Source: an uncultured Hungatella sp. (GTDB taxonomy: Bacteria > Bacillota > Clostridia > Lachnospirales > Lachnospiraceae). Taken from it: DNA of 19,840 bases. The position numbers and the translations under genes were made by a program. Positions 1-6,045 of the stretch are shown piece by piece. Position 1 is the stretch's first letter, and the number at the start of each line of letters is the position of its first letter. Under the pieces are notes generated by a model. It saw only the letters and a program-made list of their open reading frames with translations, was not told the DNA's origin and made no database searches. The DNA is taken from contig CAJUFP010000085.1 in NCBI GenBank assembly GCA_910585645.1, forward strand, positions 1,968 to 21,807, in the 5' to 3' direction.

Positions 1-945
1 GAGCCGATTCCGGAGACCGGTGGAGGCGGGCAGGGTTTGGGACAGGCATCTCACGAGCCGATCCCGGCCTCCCAGACAGGACAGGGGGAAAGTTCAGCCT
101 CTTCTGAGTCAGCTGTGGCTGTATCAGAGTCTAATCCTGCCTTTGCAGCTGCGGACAGCGCTTCGGAGGCGGATGGCCAGGAGAATGGGCGGAAGGTATC
201 TGACAACAAGTTCTGTCAGGGACATATTGACCTGAACGTCTCGGCCGTGATCCTTGACATGGACGGGAAGAAGAACCTGTTTACCCAGGCGGAAGCAAAC
301 GGCAGCGCCGGGCAAAAGGCTTCCTCCCAGGGGTGGAGAGGCTGGGAGGAAGGGGCCATGGAATATGCCAGAGCTATTGCAAAGCAGGACTGGTATGAGG
401 AGTACGGGCTTACAGGACAGAAGACCATGTTTGTCCACAATCCCCTGTCTGGTTCCGAGGTTGCCTCCTACATGGCCATGCTTCCCCAAGATACATCCCA
501 GAAGCGGCGAAAAGTTGCGGAGCAGGCGCTGTTATCCATTGGCTGCATTCCTTACTACTGGGGAGGGAAACCGTCAGGCCCAGGTTTTGAGAACAATCAT
601 TTTGGTGCGGTGATATCGCCAGATGAAGATGGCAGGATCATGAGAGGTCTGGATTGTTCCGGTTGGATCAACTGGGTCTACTGGACTACCTTTGGGTCGT
701 CGCTGCCGGCGGAGAGCACGTCAGGTCTTATGAGCTGCGGAAAGGCTGTGGAGAAGAAGGATCTGAAGGCTGGAGATATATTAATACGGGCCGGGGATCA
801 GCCTCATGTGTATCTGTTTCTGGCATGGGCTCAGGACGGCTCCATGTACTTGATCCATGAGACAACAGGCAATGTCAACAATGTGACCATCGGTGTATAT
901 GATCTTGACTTGCCTTATTACAGGTGTTTGATCGATGAGGGGTGA
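1..945 (+). CDS. NlpC/P60-like cell-wall hydrolase, 5'-truncated by window edge
   Basis: The frame is open from base 1, so the N-terminus lies upstream; 314 residues are visible. The first ~50 are low-complexity (Pro, Gly, Ser, Glu) with a repeated EPIP motif, likely a flexible extracellular linker. The C-terminal ~145 residues resemble an NlpC/P60 cysteine peptidase. Counting from the first visible codon, the nucleophile is Cys219 in GLDCSGW and the His candidates are His269 (QPHVYLF) and His286 (LIHETTG). Such enzymes cut peptide stems of peptidoglycan outside the cell. The stop lies 4 bases before the preferred LCP start, so the two genes are almost certainly cotranscribed and act on the wall. 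The domain is divergent: the region between the WGG motif and the Cys is longer than usual, so substrate specificity cannot be read. A signal peptide, if any, is outside the window. Confidence 0.75.
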   Translation, partial: EPIPETGGGGQGLGQASHEPIPASQTGQGESSASSESAVAVSESNPAFAAADSASEADGQENGRKVSDNKFCQGHIDLNVSAVILDMDGKKNLFTQAEANGSAGQKASSQGWRGWEEGAMEYARAIAKQDWYEEYGLTGQKTMFVHNPLSGSEVASYMAMLPQDTSQKRRKVAEQALLSIGCIPYYWGGKPSGPGFENNHFGAVISPDEDGRIMRGLDCSGWINWVYWTTFGSSLPAESTSGLMSCGKAVEKKDLKAGDILIRAGDQPHVYLFLAWAQDGSMYLIHETTGNVNNVTIGVYDLDLPYYRCLIDEG

Positions 946-949
946 GACT

Positions 950-2965
950 ATGGAATATGAAGACGAGCTGGAGCGGATGCGGAACCGGAAACGGCGCCAA
1001 AAGGCCCGGCAGGAGGCAGGGCGTGAAAGGGACTTTGACGGCTTGGACAAAAGGCGCGGATCCCAGGCTTCGGGAATGAGACGGGAGCAGATCGAGGAGG
1101 CGGGCAGAACGTTGCCGGGAAATGACGGCAGGGATACGCGCAGGGCCGGAGGCGGACAGAGGGCAAGAGATGGAGCGCCGGGGCGCGCAGACAGAAGAAG
1201 AGGGCAGAGGGGCTACGACGACAGATATTATGATGACAGCTATGAGTATGGCAGACATGGGGGCCCTGTGAGAAATGGTGATCCATATGACAGCTATGAG
1301 GATTACGGCGACTATGACACCTATGGAGATTACGAGGATTACGACGATTATGAGGACTATGGCAGATATGAGGATCATGAGGAATTTCACAGGCGCAACG
1401 GCGGCAAACGAGTAAGTTCTTCCAGGGATGGACAGGGAAGAAAAGGATCCAGGGACGGATCAGGCAGAAATCCGGAGGGCGGCAGCGGCAGATCGCCCAG
1501 GAAGAAAAAGCGGAAATCCCTATTTTTAAAATGTTTTCTGCTGATTTTGGTGTTGTTGGGAGCGTTCTCTGTATTTTTGTATACCCGGACAGGAACCGGG
1601 TACTGGACGATCGCCGTGTTTGGCGTGGATTCCAGGGACGGGAAGCTGGAAAAGGGCGCGTTATCCGATGTGGAAATGATCTGCGTCATTGACAGAGGTA
1701 CCGGAGATATAAAGCTGGTTTCCGTATTCCGCGATACATACCTGGAGATCAACCCTGACGGGACATACCATAAGATCAATGAAGCTTATTTTAAGGGCGG
1801 CCACCAGCAGGCGGTCCAGGCCCTGGAGCGGAATCTGGATCTGACGATTGATGATTATGCCACTTTTAACTGGAAGGCCGTGGTAGATGCCATCAATATT
1901 TTAGGCGGCATTGACCTGGAGATCTCGGACAGCGAATTTAAGTATATTAACAGCTTTATTACGGAGACTGTGGAGTCAACAGGCATTGGCTCCCATCATC
2001 TGGAGAGCGCAGGTATGAACCATTTGGACGGCGTCCAGGCGGTGGCTTACGCCCGCTTAAGGCTGATGGATACCGATTATAACCGCACTGCCAGACAAAG
2101 GCTGGTAATCCAGCTGGCCATGAACAAGGCCAAGGATGCGGATCTGAAAACACTGACCAACCTGGTGAAAGCTATTTTGCCGCAGCTTTCCACTAGCATC
2201 GGCGCTGATGATATCCTGCCTATGGCAAGGAATATCCGCAAATATCACATTACAGACACCGGCGGATTTCCGTTTGCCAGAGGAGAGACCCATATCGGCA
2301 AAAAGGATTGCGTGATTCCACTTACATTGGAGAGCAATGTTGTCCAACTGCACCAGTTTTTGTATGGGACGGAGAATTTTCAGCCGTCCCAGACCGTAAA
2401 ACAGATCAGCGCCAAAGTTGCTGCTGACAGCGGCATGGGGGAGGTTGCAGAAAACGCGCCGGAGGCCAAAGTTTTGGGGCAGAAGGCTTTGGAGGGGACA
2501 GGAGATGGGGCTCCCCAAAATCCAGGAGGATCTGGTTCCGGAACCGGAGAGAAGGGACCCGGCGATCCGGTTTCCGGCAATTCCGATGGGAACGGGAATC
2601 CGGCTGGTGATCCGCCTGCTGCCCAGTCTGTCCCGCCTGCACAGACGGATGCGTCTATAGAGACAGCTGTGGAGACTTCCCAGGATGTTTCATCAGAGGA
2701 GGCGTCCGAGGAGAGCAGCGGAGTTGAGGGTACAGACGTGGAGGAGGATGGGTCTGTTGCGGGTTCGCAGGAGTCCGAAGCAGAATCGTCTCCAGCCCAG
2801 ACTTCACAGCCTGTCGAGGCGGGACCTGACCGTCCCGGGGAAACAGAGACAGAGATCGGTCCGGGTATGACAGAGCAGACGCCTTCGGAACCGTCCACAG
2901 CCCCGGAGACGTCTGCCGGGAGTGTTCCTGTGGAGACCCCTGAGGTTGGTCCAGGTGTGGGGTGA
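950..2965 (+). CDS. LytR-CpsA-Psr (LCP) family wall-polymer ligase with long disordered tails
   Basis: LCP enzymes transfer teichoic acids or other anionic glycopolymers from undecaprenyl carriers to peptidoglycan on the outer face of the membrane. Order in the 671-residue protein: an Arg/Lys-rich N-terminus, then an Asp/Glu/Tyr-rich repeat (about residues 89-146). A basic stop-transfer patch and one membrane helix follow (about 190-211). The LCP domain (about 218-400) has GVDSRDG (Asp227, Arg229), VFRDTY (Arg261, Asp262), and the YARLR...YNRTARQR segment expected for lipid-phosphate binding. A Pro/Ser/Glu/Gly-rich tail of ~185 residues ends the protein. I chose ATG 950 over ATG 935 because the GAGGGGTGAG ribosome binding site is correctly spaced only for 950. 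A terminator hairpin follows the stop. The core domain is of normal length, but both tails make the protein about twice the usual LCP size. Confidence 0.9.
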   Translation: MEYEDELERMRNRKRRQKARQEAGRERDFDGLDKRRGSQASGMRREQIEEAGRTLPGNDGRDTRRAGGGQRARDGAPGRADRRRGQRGYDDRYYDDSYEYGRHGGPVRNGDPYDSYEDYGDYDTYGDYEDYDDYEDYGRYEDHEEFHRRNGGKRVSSSRDGQGRKGSRDGSGRNPEGGSGRSPRKKKRKSLFLKCFLLILVLLGAFSVFLYTRTGTGYWTIAVFGVDSRDGKLEKGALSDVEMICVIDRGTGDIKLVSVFRDTYLEINPDGTYHKINEAYFKGGHQQAVQALERNLDLTIDDYATFNWKAVVDAINILGGIDLEISDSEFKYINSFITETVESTGIGSHHLESAGMNHLDGVQAVAYARLRLMDTDYNRTARQRLVIQLAMNKAKDADLKTLTNLVKAILPQLSTSIGADDILPMARNIRKYHITDTGGFPFARGETHIGKKDCVIPLTLESNVVQLHQFLYGTENFQPSQTVKQISAKVAADSGMGEVAENAPEAKVLGQKALEGTGDGAPQNPGGSGSGTGEKGPGDPVSGNSDGNGNPAGDPPAAQSVPPAQTDASIETAVETSQDVSSEEASEESSGVEGTDVEEDGSVAGSQESEAESSPAQTSQPVEAGPDRPGETETEIGPGMTEQTPSEPSTAPETSAGSVPVETPEVGPGVG

Positions 2966-2981
2966 CGGAAATATTTTTCAG

Positions 2982-3009
2982 AAGAAAGGGCGGTTATTCG
3001 CCCTTTCTT
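2982..3009 (+). terminator. Rho-independent terminator after the LCP gene
   Basis: An 11-bp perfect stem (2982-2992 with 2999-3009) with a 6-base loop lies 16 bases after the LCP stop. The 3' arm ends in CTTTCTT, giving a modest U-rich edge, but the tract after the stem is weak. Confidence 0.65.
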
Positions 3010-3154
3010 ATAACAATCAAAGTTATCTTGAAGTTGCATGAAAGTGACTGTTCAGGCAGGTCTGTCTGCGGGCTTGCTGGGCTGACTGTACGATAACTTA
3101 GGCTGGCGAGCAAAAATCCATGAAATCTGCAATAATTGTAATCTATAATCTGTC

Positions 3155-3183
3155 TTTACCCAACCTGTCAAAAATGCTATAAT
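3155..3183 (+). promoter_or_regulatory. Sigma-A type promoter for the TtcA-family/recombinase operon
   Basis: TTTACC (3155-3160), a 17-bp spacer, and a perfect TATAAT (3178-3183). The predicted start near 3190 leaves a leader of about 150 bases before the first gene. No other good promoter is visible between the upstream terminator and the gene. Confidence 0.6.
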
Positions 3184-3189
3184 CAACCT

Positions 3190-3343
3190 GATTTCAAGTG
3201 AACTATTCGTTAAAGCCTTTTTAAGAGCCAAGAACCCGGGGGCGGTAGAAGCCGCCTTTTTCACCTTCTAAATTCAACTATTCGCGAAAGAATAGTTTAA
3301 CGAATAGTTGGCACCTATCAAACATCTTTCAAAGGAGTTTTCC
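3190..3343 (+). promoter_or_regulatory. Structured 5' leader with terminator hairpin and competing stems
   Basis: This is part of the 378-base gene-free stretch 2966-3343. A stem GGCGGT/GCCGCC with an AGAA loop followed by T5 (3241-3261) looks like an intrinsic terminator inside the leader. Around it are mutually exclusive pairings: 3201-3214 pairs perfectly (14 bp) with 3296-3309; 3275-3284 pairs perfectly (10 bp) with 3301-3310; 3276-3283 pairs (8 bp) with 3290-3297. The last alternatives compete for the same bases just ahead of the ribosome binding site at 3331-3337. This suggests attenuation, but no known riboswitch or T-box class was recognised. Confidence 0.45.
3241..3261 (+). terminator. 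Leader terminator-like hairpin upstream of the TtcA-family gene
   Basis: A 6-bp GC-rich stem (3241-3246 with 3251-3256, one G-T pair) with a 4-base loop is followed directly by five T. It lies about 50 bases after the predicted transcription start and about 80 before the start codon, the usual place for an attenuator. Confidence 0.5.
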
Positions 3344-4087
3344 ATGCAATTACAGCGTTTACTAAGTTTAACCCGTCAGGCTGTAGATGCCTACGGAATG
3401 ATTGAGGACAATGACAAGATTGCGGTTGGGATTTCCGGCGGCAAGGACAGCTTAGCTTTGTTGTATGCCCTCAACAGTCTTAAGGGATTCTATCCAAAGA
3501 AATTTGAGATCTGTGGGATCACTGTGGATCTGGGTTTTGATGGTTTTGACCTTTCCCCTATAAAAGCTCTCTGTGAGCGCTTATCCGTTCCCTACAAGGT
3601 CATCTCCACGGATATTGGACGCATTATCTTTCAGGAGCGCCGGGAATCCAGCCCCTGTTCCCTGTGCGCGAAACTGCGCAAAGGAGCTTTGAACAAAGCC
3701 GCCGTGGAACTTGGATGCAATAAGGTGGCCTACGGGCATCACAAAAACGATATGGTGGAGACCATGCTGTTGTCCCTCATCTATGAAGGCCGTTTCTACT
3801 CCTTTTCCCCCAGGACCTACCTGGACCGGACGGATCTGACCTTGATCCGGCCGCTGATGTATGTGGACGAGGCGGATCTGATTGGTTTTTGCAACCGCTA
3901 TCAGGTTCCGGTCTGCAAAAATCCCTGTCCGGTTGACGGAGTTACAAAACGGGAATATGTTAAAAAAGTAACAAAAACTTTGGAAAAAGATAACCCAGGC
4001 GTCAGACAGAGGATGTTCCATGCCATCATAAACGGAAACATCCCCGGATGGCCGGATACAAAGATGGATCAGGAGGAATCGCGATGA
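3344..4087 (+). CDS. TtcA-family PP-loop ATPase (probable tRNA 2-thiocytidine synthesis)
   Basis: TtcA proteins adenylate C32 of certain tRNAs and insert sulfur using an Fe-S cluster, forming 2-thiocytidine. The 247-residue protein has the PP-loop SGGKDS at 31-36, a CxxC pair (Cys105, Cys108), a GHHKNDMVET segment, and a later Cys191/Cys195 pair in CKNPC, the expected cluster ligand area. It is shorter than E. coli TtcA (about 311 residues), lacking much of the C-terminal extension. ATG 3344 was chosen because AAAGGAG (3331-3337) sits 6 bases before it; an upstream TTG at 3308 is in frame but has no such site and would lie in the structured leader. Its stop overlaps the next start as ATGA, so translation of the recombinase is coupled to it. 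The exact tRNA substrate is family inference. Confidence 0.8.
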   Translation: MQLQRLLSLTRQAVDAYGMIEDNDKIAVGISGGKDSLALLYALNSLKGFYPKKFEICGITVDLGFDGFDLSPIKALCERLSVPYKVISTDIGRIIFQERRESSPCSLCAKLRKGALNKAAVELGCNKVAYGHHKNDMVETMLLSLIYEGRFYSFSPRTYLDRTDLTLIRPLMYVDEADLIGFCNRYQVPVCKNPCPVDGVTKREYVKKVTKTLEKDNPGVRQRMFHAIINGNIPGWPDTKMDQEESR

Positions 4088-5139
4088 AACAACTGCCCTA
4101 CTACGAACAAAAAGACCGGGAAAATGTAAAGAAACTGCGGGTTATGATCCAGGATCTGCCTCCTTTCTGCGTCGAATTTTTCCGTGGGATCGAGCCTCAG
4201 ACCTCCTCCAGAACCAGGATCGCCTATGCTTACGATTTAAAGGTATTTTTTGACTTCTTGCAGAAGGAAAACCCGGTTATGGAAAAGCTGGATAAAAACA
4301 GTATCACACTCTCCCACTTAGACCAGATTCAGGTAACAGACCTGGAAGAATACATGGAATATCTGAAATACCGGTTTAACGACCGAAATCAGGAGGTGGT
4401 CAATAAGGAGCGGGGAATCATGCGGAAGATCTCCTCCCTGAAAAGCTTTTATAACTACTACTACCGGCGGGAAATGATAAAAAACAATCCGGCTGCCCTG
4501 GTGAAGCTTCCCAAGCTCCATGAAAAGGAGATCATCCGTCTGGATGTTGACGAGGTTGCCATGCTTCTGGATGAGGTGGAAAAAGGGGAATCTTTGACAG
4601 ACAAGCAGAAAGCTTTCCACAACAAGACCAGGATCCGGGATCTGGCGCTGCTGACCCTGCTTTTAGGGACAGGGATCCGGGTGTCCGAATGCGTGGGCCT
4701 GGATATCTCGGATGTGGACTTCCGCAACGGAGGGATCCGCATACACCGCAAAGGGGGAAAGGAAGTCACGGTGTACTTTGGCGTGGAGGTGGAGGATGCC
4801 CTGAAAGACTACCTGGATGAGAGAAACCAGATGGTCCCTGTGGAAGGCCACGACAACGCCCTCTTCCTCTCTCTGCAGATGAAGCGGATGTCCGTGCGCA
4901 GCGTGGAGAATCTGGTGAAAAAGTATGCCAGGATCGTCACCCCCTTAAAAAAGATCACGCCTCATAAGCTTCGGAGCACCTACGGCACTGCTCTGTACCG
5001 GGAAACCGGGGATATCTACCTGGTGGCGGACGTGCTGGGCCATGCGGACGTAAATACCACAAAGAAGCACTATGCGGCTCTGGATGACGCCAGACGCAGG
5101 AGCGCCAGGGACAAAGTATGGCTTCGTGAGCCGGAGTGA
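4084..5139 (+). CDS. XerS-like tyrosine site-specific recombinase
   Basis: The 351-residue protein has a SAM-like N-terminal DNA-binding domain (about 30-150) and a C-terminal catalytic domain. All six catalytic residues are visible: Arg199 (GTGIRVSE), Lys223 (RKGGK), His294 and Arg297 (HKLRS), His320 (LGHAD) and Tyr330 (KHYA). Length and the N-terminal pattern (LPPF..EFF, then a linker and a FFDFL helix) fit the single-recombinase XerS of streptococci (about 356 residues) better than XerC/XerD (about 300). XerS resolves chromosome dimers at a dif-type site located next to its own gene. ATG 4084 has AGGAGG at 4071-4076 and overlaps the preceding stop. No integrase-type element borders it. The XerS assignment is from remembered sequence style, so orthology is tentative; an intact Xer-class recombinase is certain. 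Confidence 0.85.
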   Translation: MKQLPYYEQKDRENVKKLRVMIQDLPPFCVEFFRGIEPQTSSRTRIAYAYDLKVFFDFLQKENPVMEKLDKNSITLSHLDQIQVTDLEEYMEYLKYRFNDRNQEVVNKERGIMRKISSLKSFYNYYYRREMIKNNPAALVKLPKLHEKEIIRLDVDEVAMLLDEVEKGESLTDKQKAFHNKTRIRDLALLTLLLGTGIRVSECVGLDISDVDFRNGGIRIHRKGGKEVTVYFGVEVEDALKDYLDERNQMVPVEGHDNALFLSLQMKRMSVRSVENLVKKYARIVTPLKKITPHKLRSTYGTALYRETGDIYLVADVLGHADVNTTKKHYAALDDARRRSARDKVWLREPE

Positions 5140-5160
5140 TCTGCTTTAAGAAGTCGGACA

Positions 5161-5172
5161 GAACATATGTTC
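5161..5172. promoter_or_regulatory. Orphan SOS-box-like palindrome GAACATATGTTC
   Basis: A perfect 12-bp palindrome that fits the core GAACNNNNGTTC of the Firmicute LexA operator, 21 bases after the recombinase stop. The outer C bases of the Bacillus consensus are absent (A on both sides), and no gene start follows within reach, so a regulatory target is not evident. Confidence 0.35.
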
Positions 5173-5199
5173 AGGAGGCTACGGTTCGGGCACTGTAAA

Positions 5200-5226
5200 A
5201 GGTTACATAAAAATATTATGTAAACA
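5200..5226 (+). other. Possible dif-like Xer recombination site
   Basis: Arms AGGTTACATAA (5200-5210) and TTATGTAAACA (5216-5226) are inverted repeats matching at 9 of 11 positions around a 5-base centre. The right part ATATTATGTAAAC (5213-5225) matches the XerD half of Bacillus subtilis dif as I remember it, 13 of 13. The left arm does not match that dif well and the centre is 5 rather than the usual 6 bases, so this is a candidate only. Confidence 0.35.
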
Positions 5227-5291
5227 ATAGAGGCTGTGGTCAAGAACAGGTAACTTCAATCATCAAAGGTCTGGTGATATCGCTGCGTATA

Positions 5292-5456
5292 CTAGTATGA
5301 CCCACACTAATTAGCCACATGTTTCACTTGTCTAAATTTCCATCTGCTTCGTTGTCATCGGTCAACGATGCCACCGCATCGCCTCCCTCTTCCGCCTTGC
5401 AGGCTGAAAATTTATCCTGCGTGAAACATATGGCTAATTAGTGCGGGTCATACTAG
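5292..5456. repeat. 165-bp MITE-like element with 36-bp terminal inverted repeats
   Basis: Positions 5292-5327 and 5421-5456 are reverse complements at 34 of 36 positions. The 93-base interior has no reading frame but contains small stems (for example CGTTG/CAACG and GCAGG/CCTGC). Both ends finish in CTAG; because CTAG is its own complement, this may be part of the repeat or a 4-bp target duplication. No transposase is present. It could be a non-autonomous transposon relic or a dispersed structured repeat. Confidence 0.65.
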
Positions 5457-5466
5457 GTCTAATACA

Positions 5467-5490
5467 AGCCTGCCGCTAAAGCGGCAGGCT
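5467..5490 (-). terminator. Terminator of the YneA-like gene
   Basis: A perfect 10-bp GC-rich stem (5467-5476 with 5481-5490) with loop TAAA lies 5 bases past the stop of the minus-strand gene. On the minus strand it is followed by TGTATTAG, a weak T-tract, so efficiency is uncertain. It may also stop plus-strand transcription from the recombinase side. Confidence 0.65.
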
Positions 5491-5495
5491 CTTGT

Positions 5496-5816
5496 TCACT
5501 CCTCTTCTGTCTCCACGCTCTCTCTCGGATGCTTGTACATAACGGTCAGGTAATTCCCCTCATGGATGGTGTCCTCCCCCATGCGGTTCATCTGCTTTAA
5601 CTGCTTTACATAGTCCTCCACCGTGATGTCAGTGCCCTCTGTGTAAGCCTCGGCAATGCTCCACAGCGTATCTCCTGGCTGTATCCGGATGCAGGTATAG
5701 TAGGATACAGTCTCCGGGCCGGGAGGCTCCTTTGCAAGAGCATTCATAAGAAAGATGCCGAAAAAGGTACATCCGAGTACGACTCCAAGTGACAGAAATA
5801 CAAATGGCTTTTTCAT
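5496..5816 (-). CDS. yneA: LysM membrane protein, YneA-like SOS cell-division suppressor
   Basis: The 106-residue protein has an N-terminal membrane helix or signal anchor (about residues 5-27) and a LysM peptidoglycan-binding domain (about 39-94, with IQPGDTLWSIAEAY). It ends in an acidic tail. In Bacillus subtilis YneA (about 105 residues, same architecture) is the LexA-repressed, divergently encoded neighbour of lexA that delays septation during DNA damage. The size, domain order, position next to lexA and LexA boxes in its promoter all match. Sequence identity is probably low, so the name rests on architecture and context. The start ATG at 5816 has GGGGAGGG about 10 bases upstream. A hairpin terminator follows the stop. 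Confidence 0.8.
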   Translation of the reverse strand: MKKPFVFLSLGVVLGCTFFGIFLMNALAKEPPGPETVSYYTCIRIQPGDTLWSIAEAYTEGTDITVEDYVKQLKQMNRMGEDTIHEGNYLTVMYKHPRESVETEEE

Positions 5817-5885
5817 GGCTTCACTGCCCTCCCCTGATACGGTTTCACTGTCTCTTTCTGGTCTTTGGGGCTTCCAAAAAGAATG

Positions 5886-5899
5886 CGAACATACGTTCC
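5886..5899. promoter_or_regulatory. LexA operator 1 (perfect consensus)
   Basis: CGAACATACGTTCC fits every position of the Bacillus SOS consensus CGAACRNRYGTTYC. It lies just downstream of the predicted yneA-like transcription start, where LexA would block clearance. Confidence 0.9.
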
Positions 5900-5914
5900 T
5901 GTCAGTGTATGTCC

Positions 5915-5943
5915 ATTATAGTATTCGAACACCTGTTTGTCAA
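5915..5943 (-). promoter_or_regulatory. Promoter of the YneA-like gene
   Basis: On the minus strand TTGACA (5938-5943) and TATAAT (5915-5920) are both perfect, separated by exactly 17 bp. LexA box 2 lies in the spacer and box 1 immediately downstream, so a very strong promoter appears to be held off by LexA. Confidence 0.85.
5926..5939. promoter_or_regulatory. LexA operator 2 (imperfect)
   Basis: CGAACACCTGTTTG differs from the Bacillus consensus at two positions (C for R, and the final C). It sits in the spacer of the yneA-like promoter. Confidence 0.7.
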
Positions 5944-5962
5944 TACATTTTTTCACTTTTTT

Positions 5963-5976
5963 CGAACAAAGGTTTG
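5963..5976. promoter_or_regulatory. LexA operator 3 (imperfect)
   Basis: CGAACAAAGGTTTG differs from the consensus at two positions. It ends 9 bases before the lexA -35 hexamer, a position suited to lexA autorepression. Confidence 0.6.
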
Positions 5977-5985
5977 CATTTTCAG

Positions 5986-6014
5986 TTGACATGTGCTACT
6001 ATATATAGTAGATA
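5986..6014 (+). promoter_or_regulatory. lexA promoter
   Basis: TTGACA (5986-5991), a 17-bp spacer, and TAGATA (6009-6014). The spacer and -10 carry a perfect 16-bp palindrome (5996-6011). The start of transcription would be about 25 bases before the lexA start codon. Confidence 0.65.
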
Positions 6015-6045
6015 ACGATACGGATTCTATTTGGGAGGTCTATAT

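Larger units (their letters stand above)
5140..5495. other. Gene-free palindrome-rich interval between recombinase and LysM gene
   Basis: No credible coding frame is present. In order it holds an SOS-like 12-bp palindrome (5161-5172), a dif-like inverted repeat (5200-5226), about 65 bases with nothing evident, a 165-bp element with 36-bp inverted ends (5292-5456), and a terminator hairpin (5467-5490). No clear terminator for the recombinase operon is seen immediately after its stop. Confidence 0.8.

Noticed and set aside
1216..1386. Repeated DNA that might suggest a small CRISPR-like or tandem repeat array
   Set aside because: The repetition follows codons for Asp, Glu and Tyr in a coding frame, with no constant repeats and unique spacers.
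2380..3039. Minus-strand frame of 219 codons
   Set aside because: Antisense shadow of the low-complexity C-terminal tail of the LCP gene; composition mirrors the Ser/Pro/Glu-rich tail.
3052..3264. Minus-strand frame of 70 codons in the gap before the TtcA-family gene
   Set aside because: It runs antisense through the promoter and the leader terminator, has no good ribosome binding site and resembles no family I know.
5203..5223. AT-rich hairpin as a terminator of the recombinase operon
   Set aside because: The stem is AT-rich and no T-tract follows; it fits a protein-binding palindrome better.
5755..6015. Plus-strand frame of 86 codons before lexA
   Set aside because: It covers the divergent promoter region with LexA boxes and overlaps the YneA-like gene start; no family resemblance.
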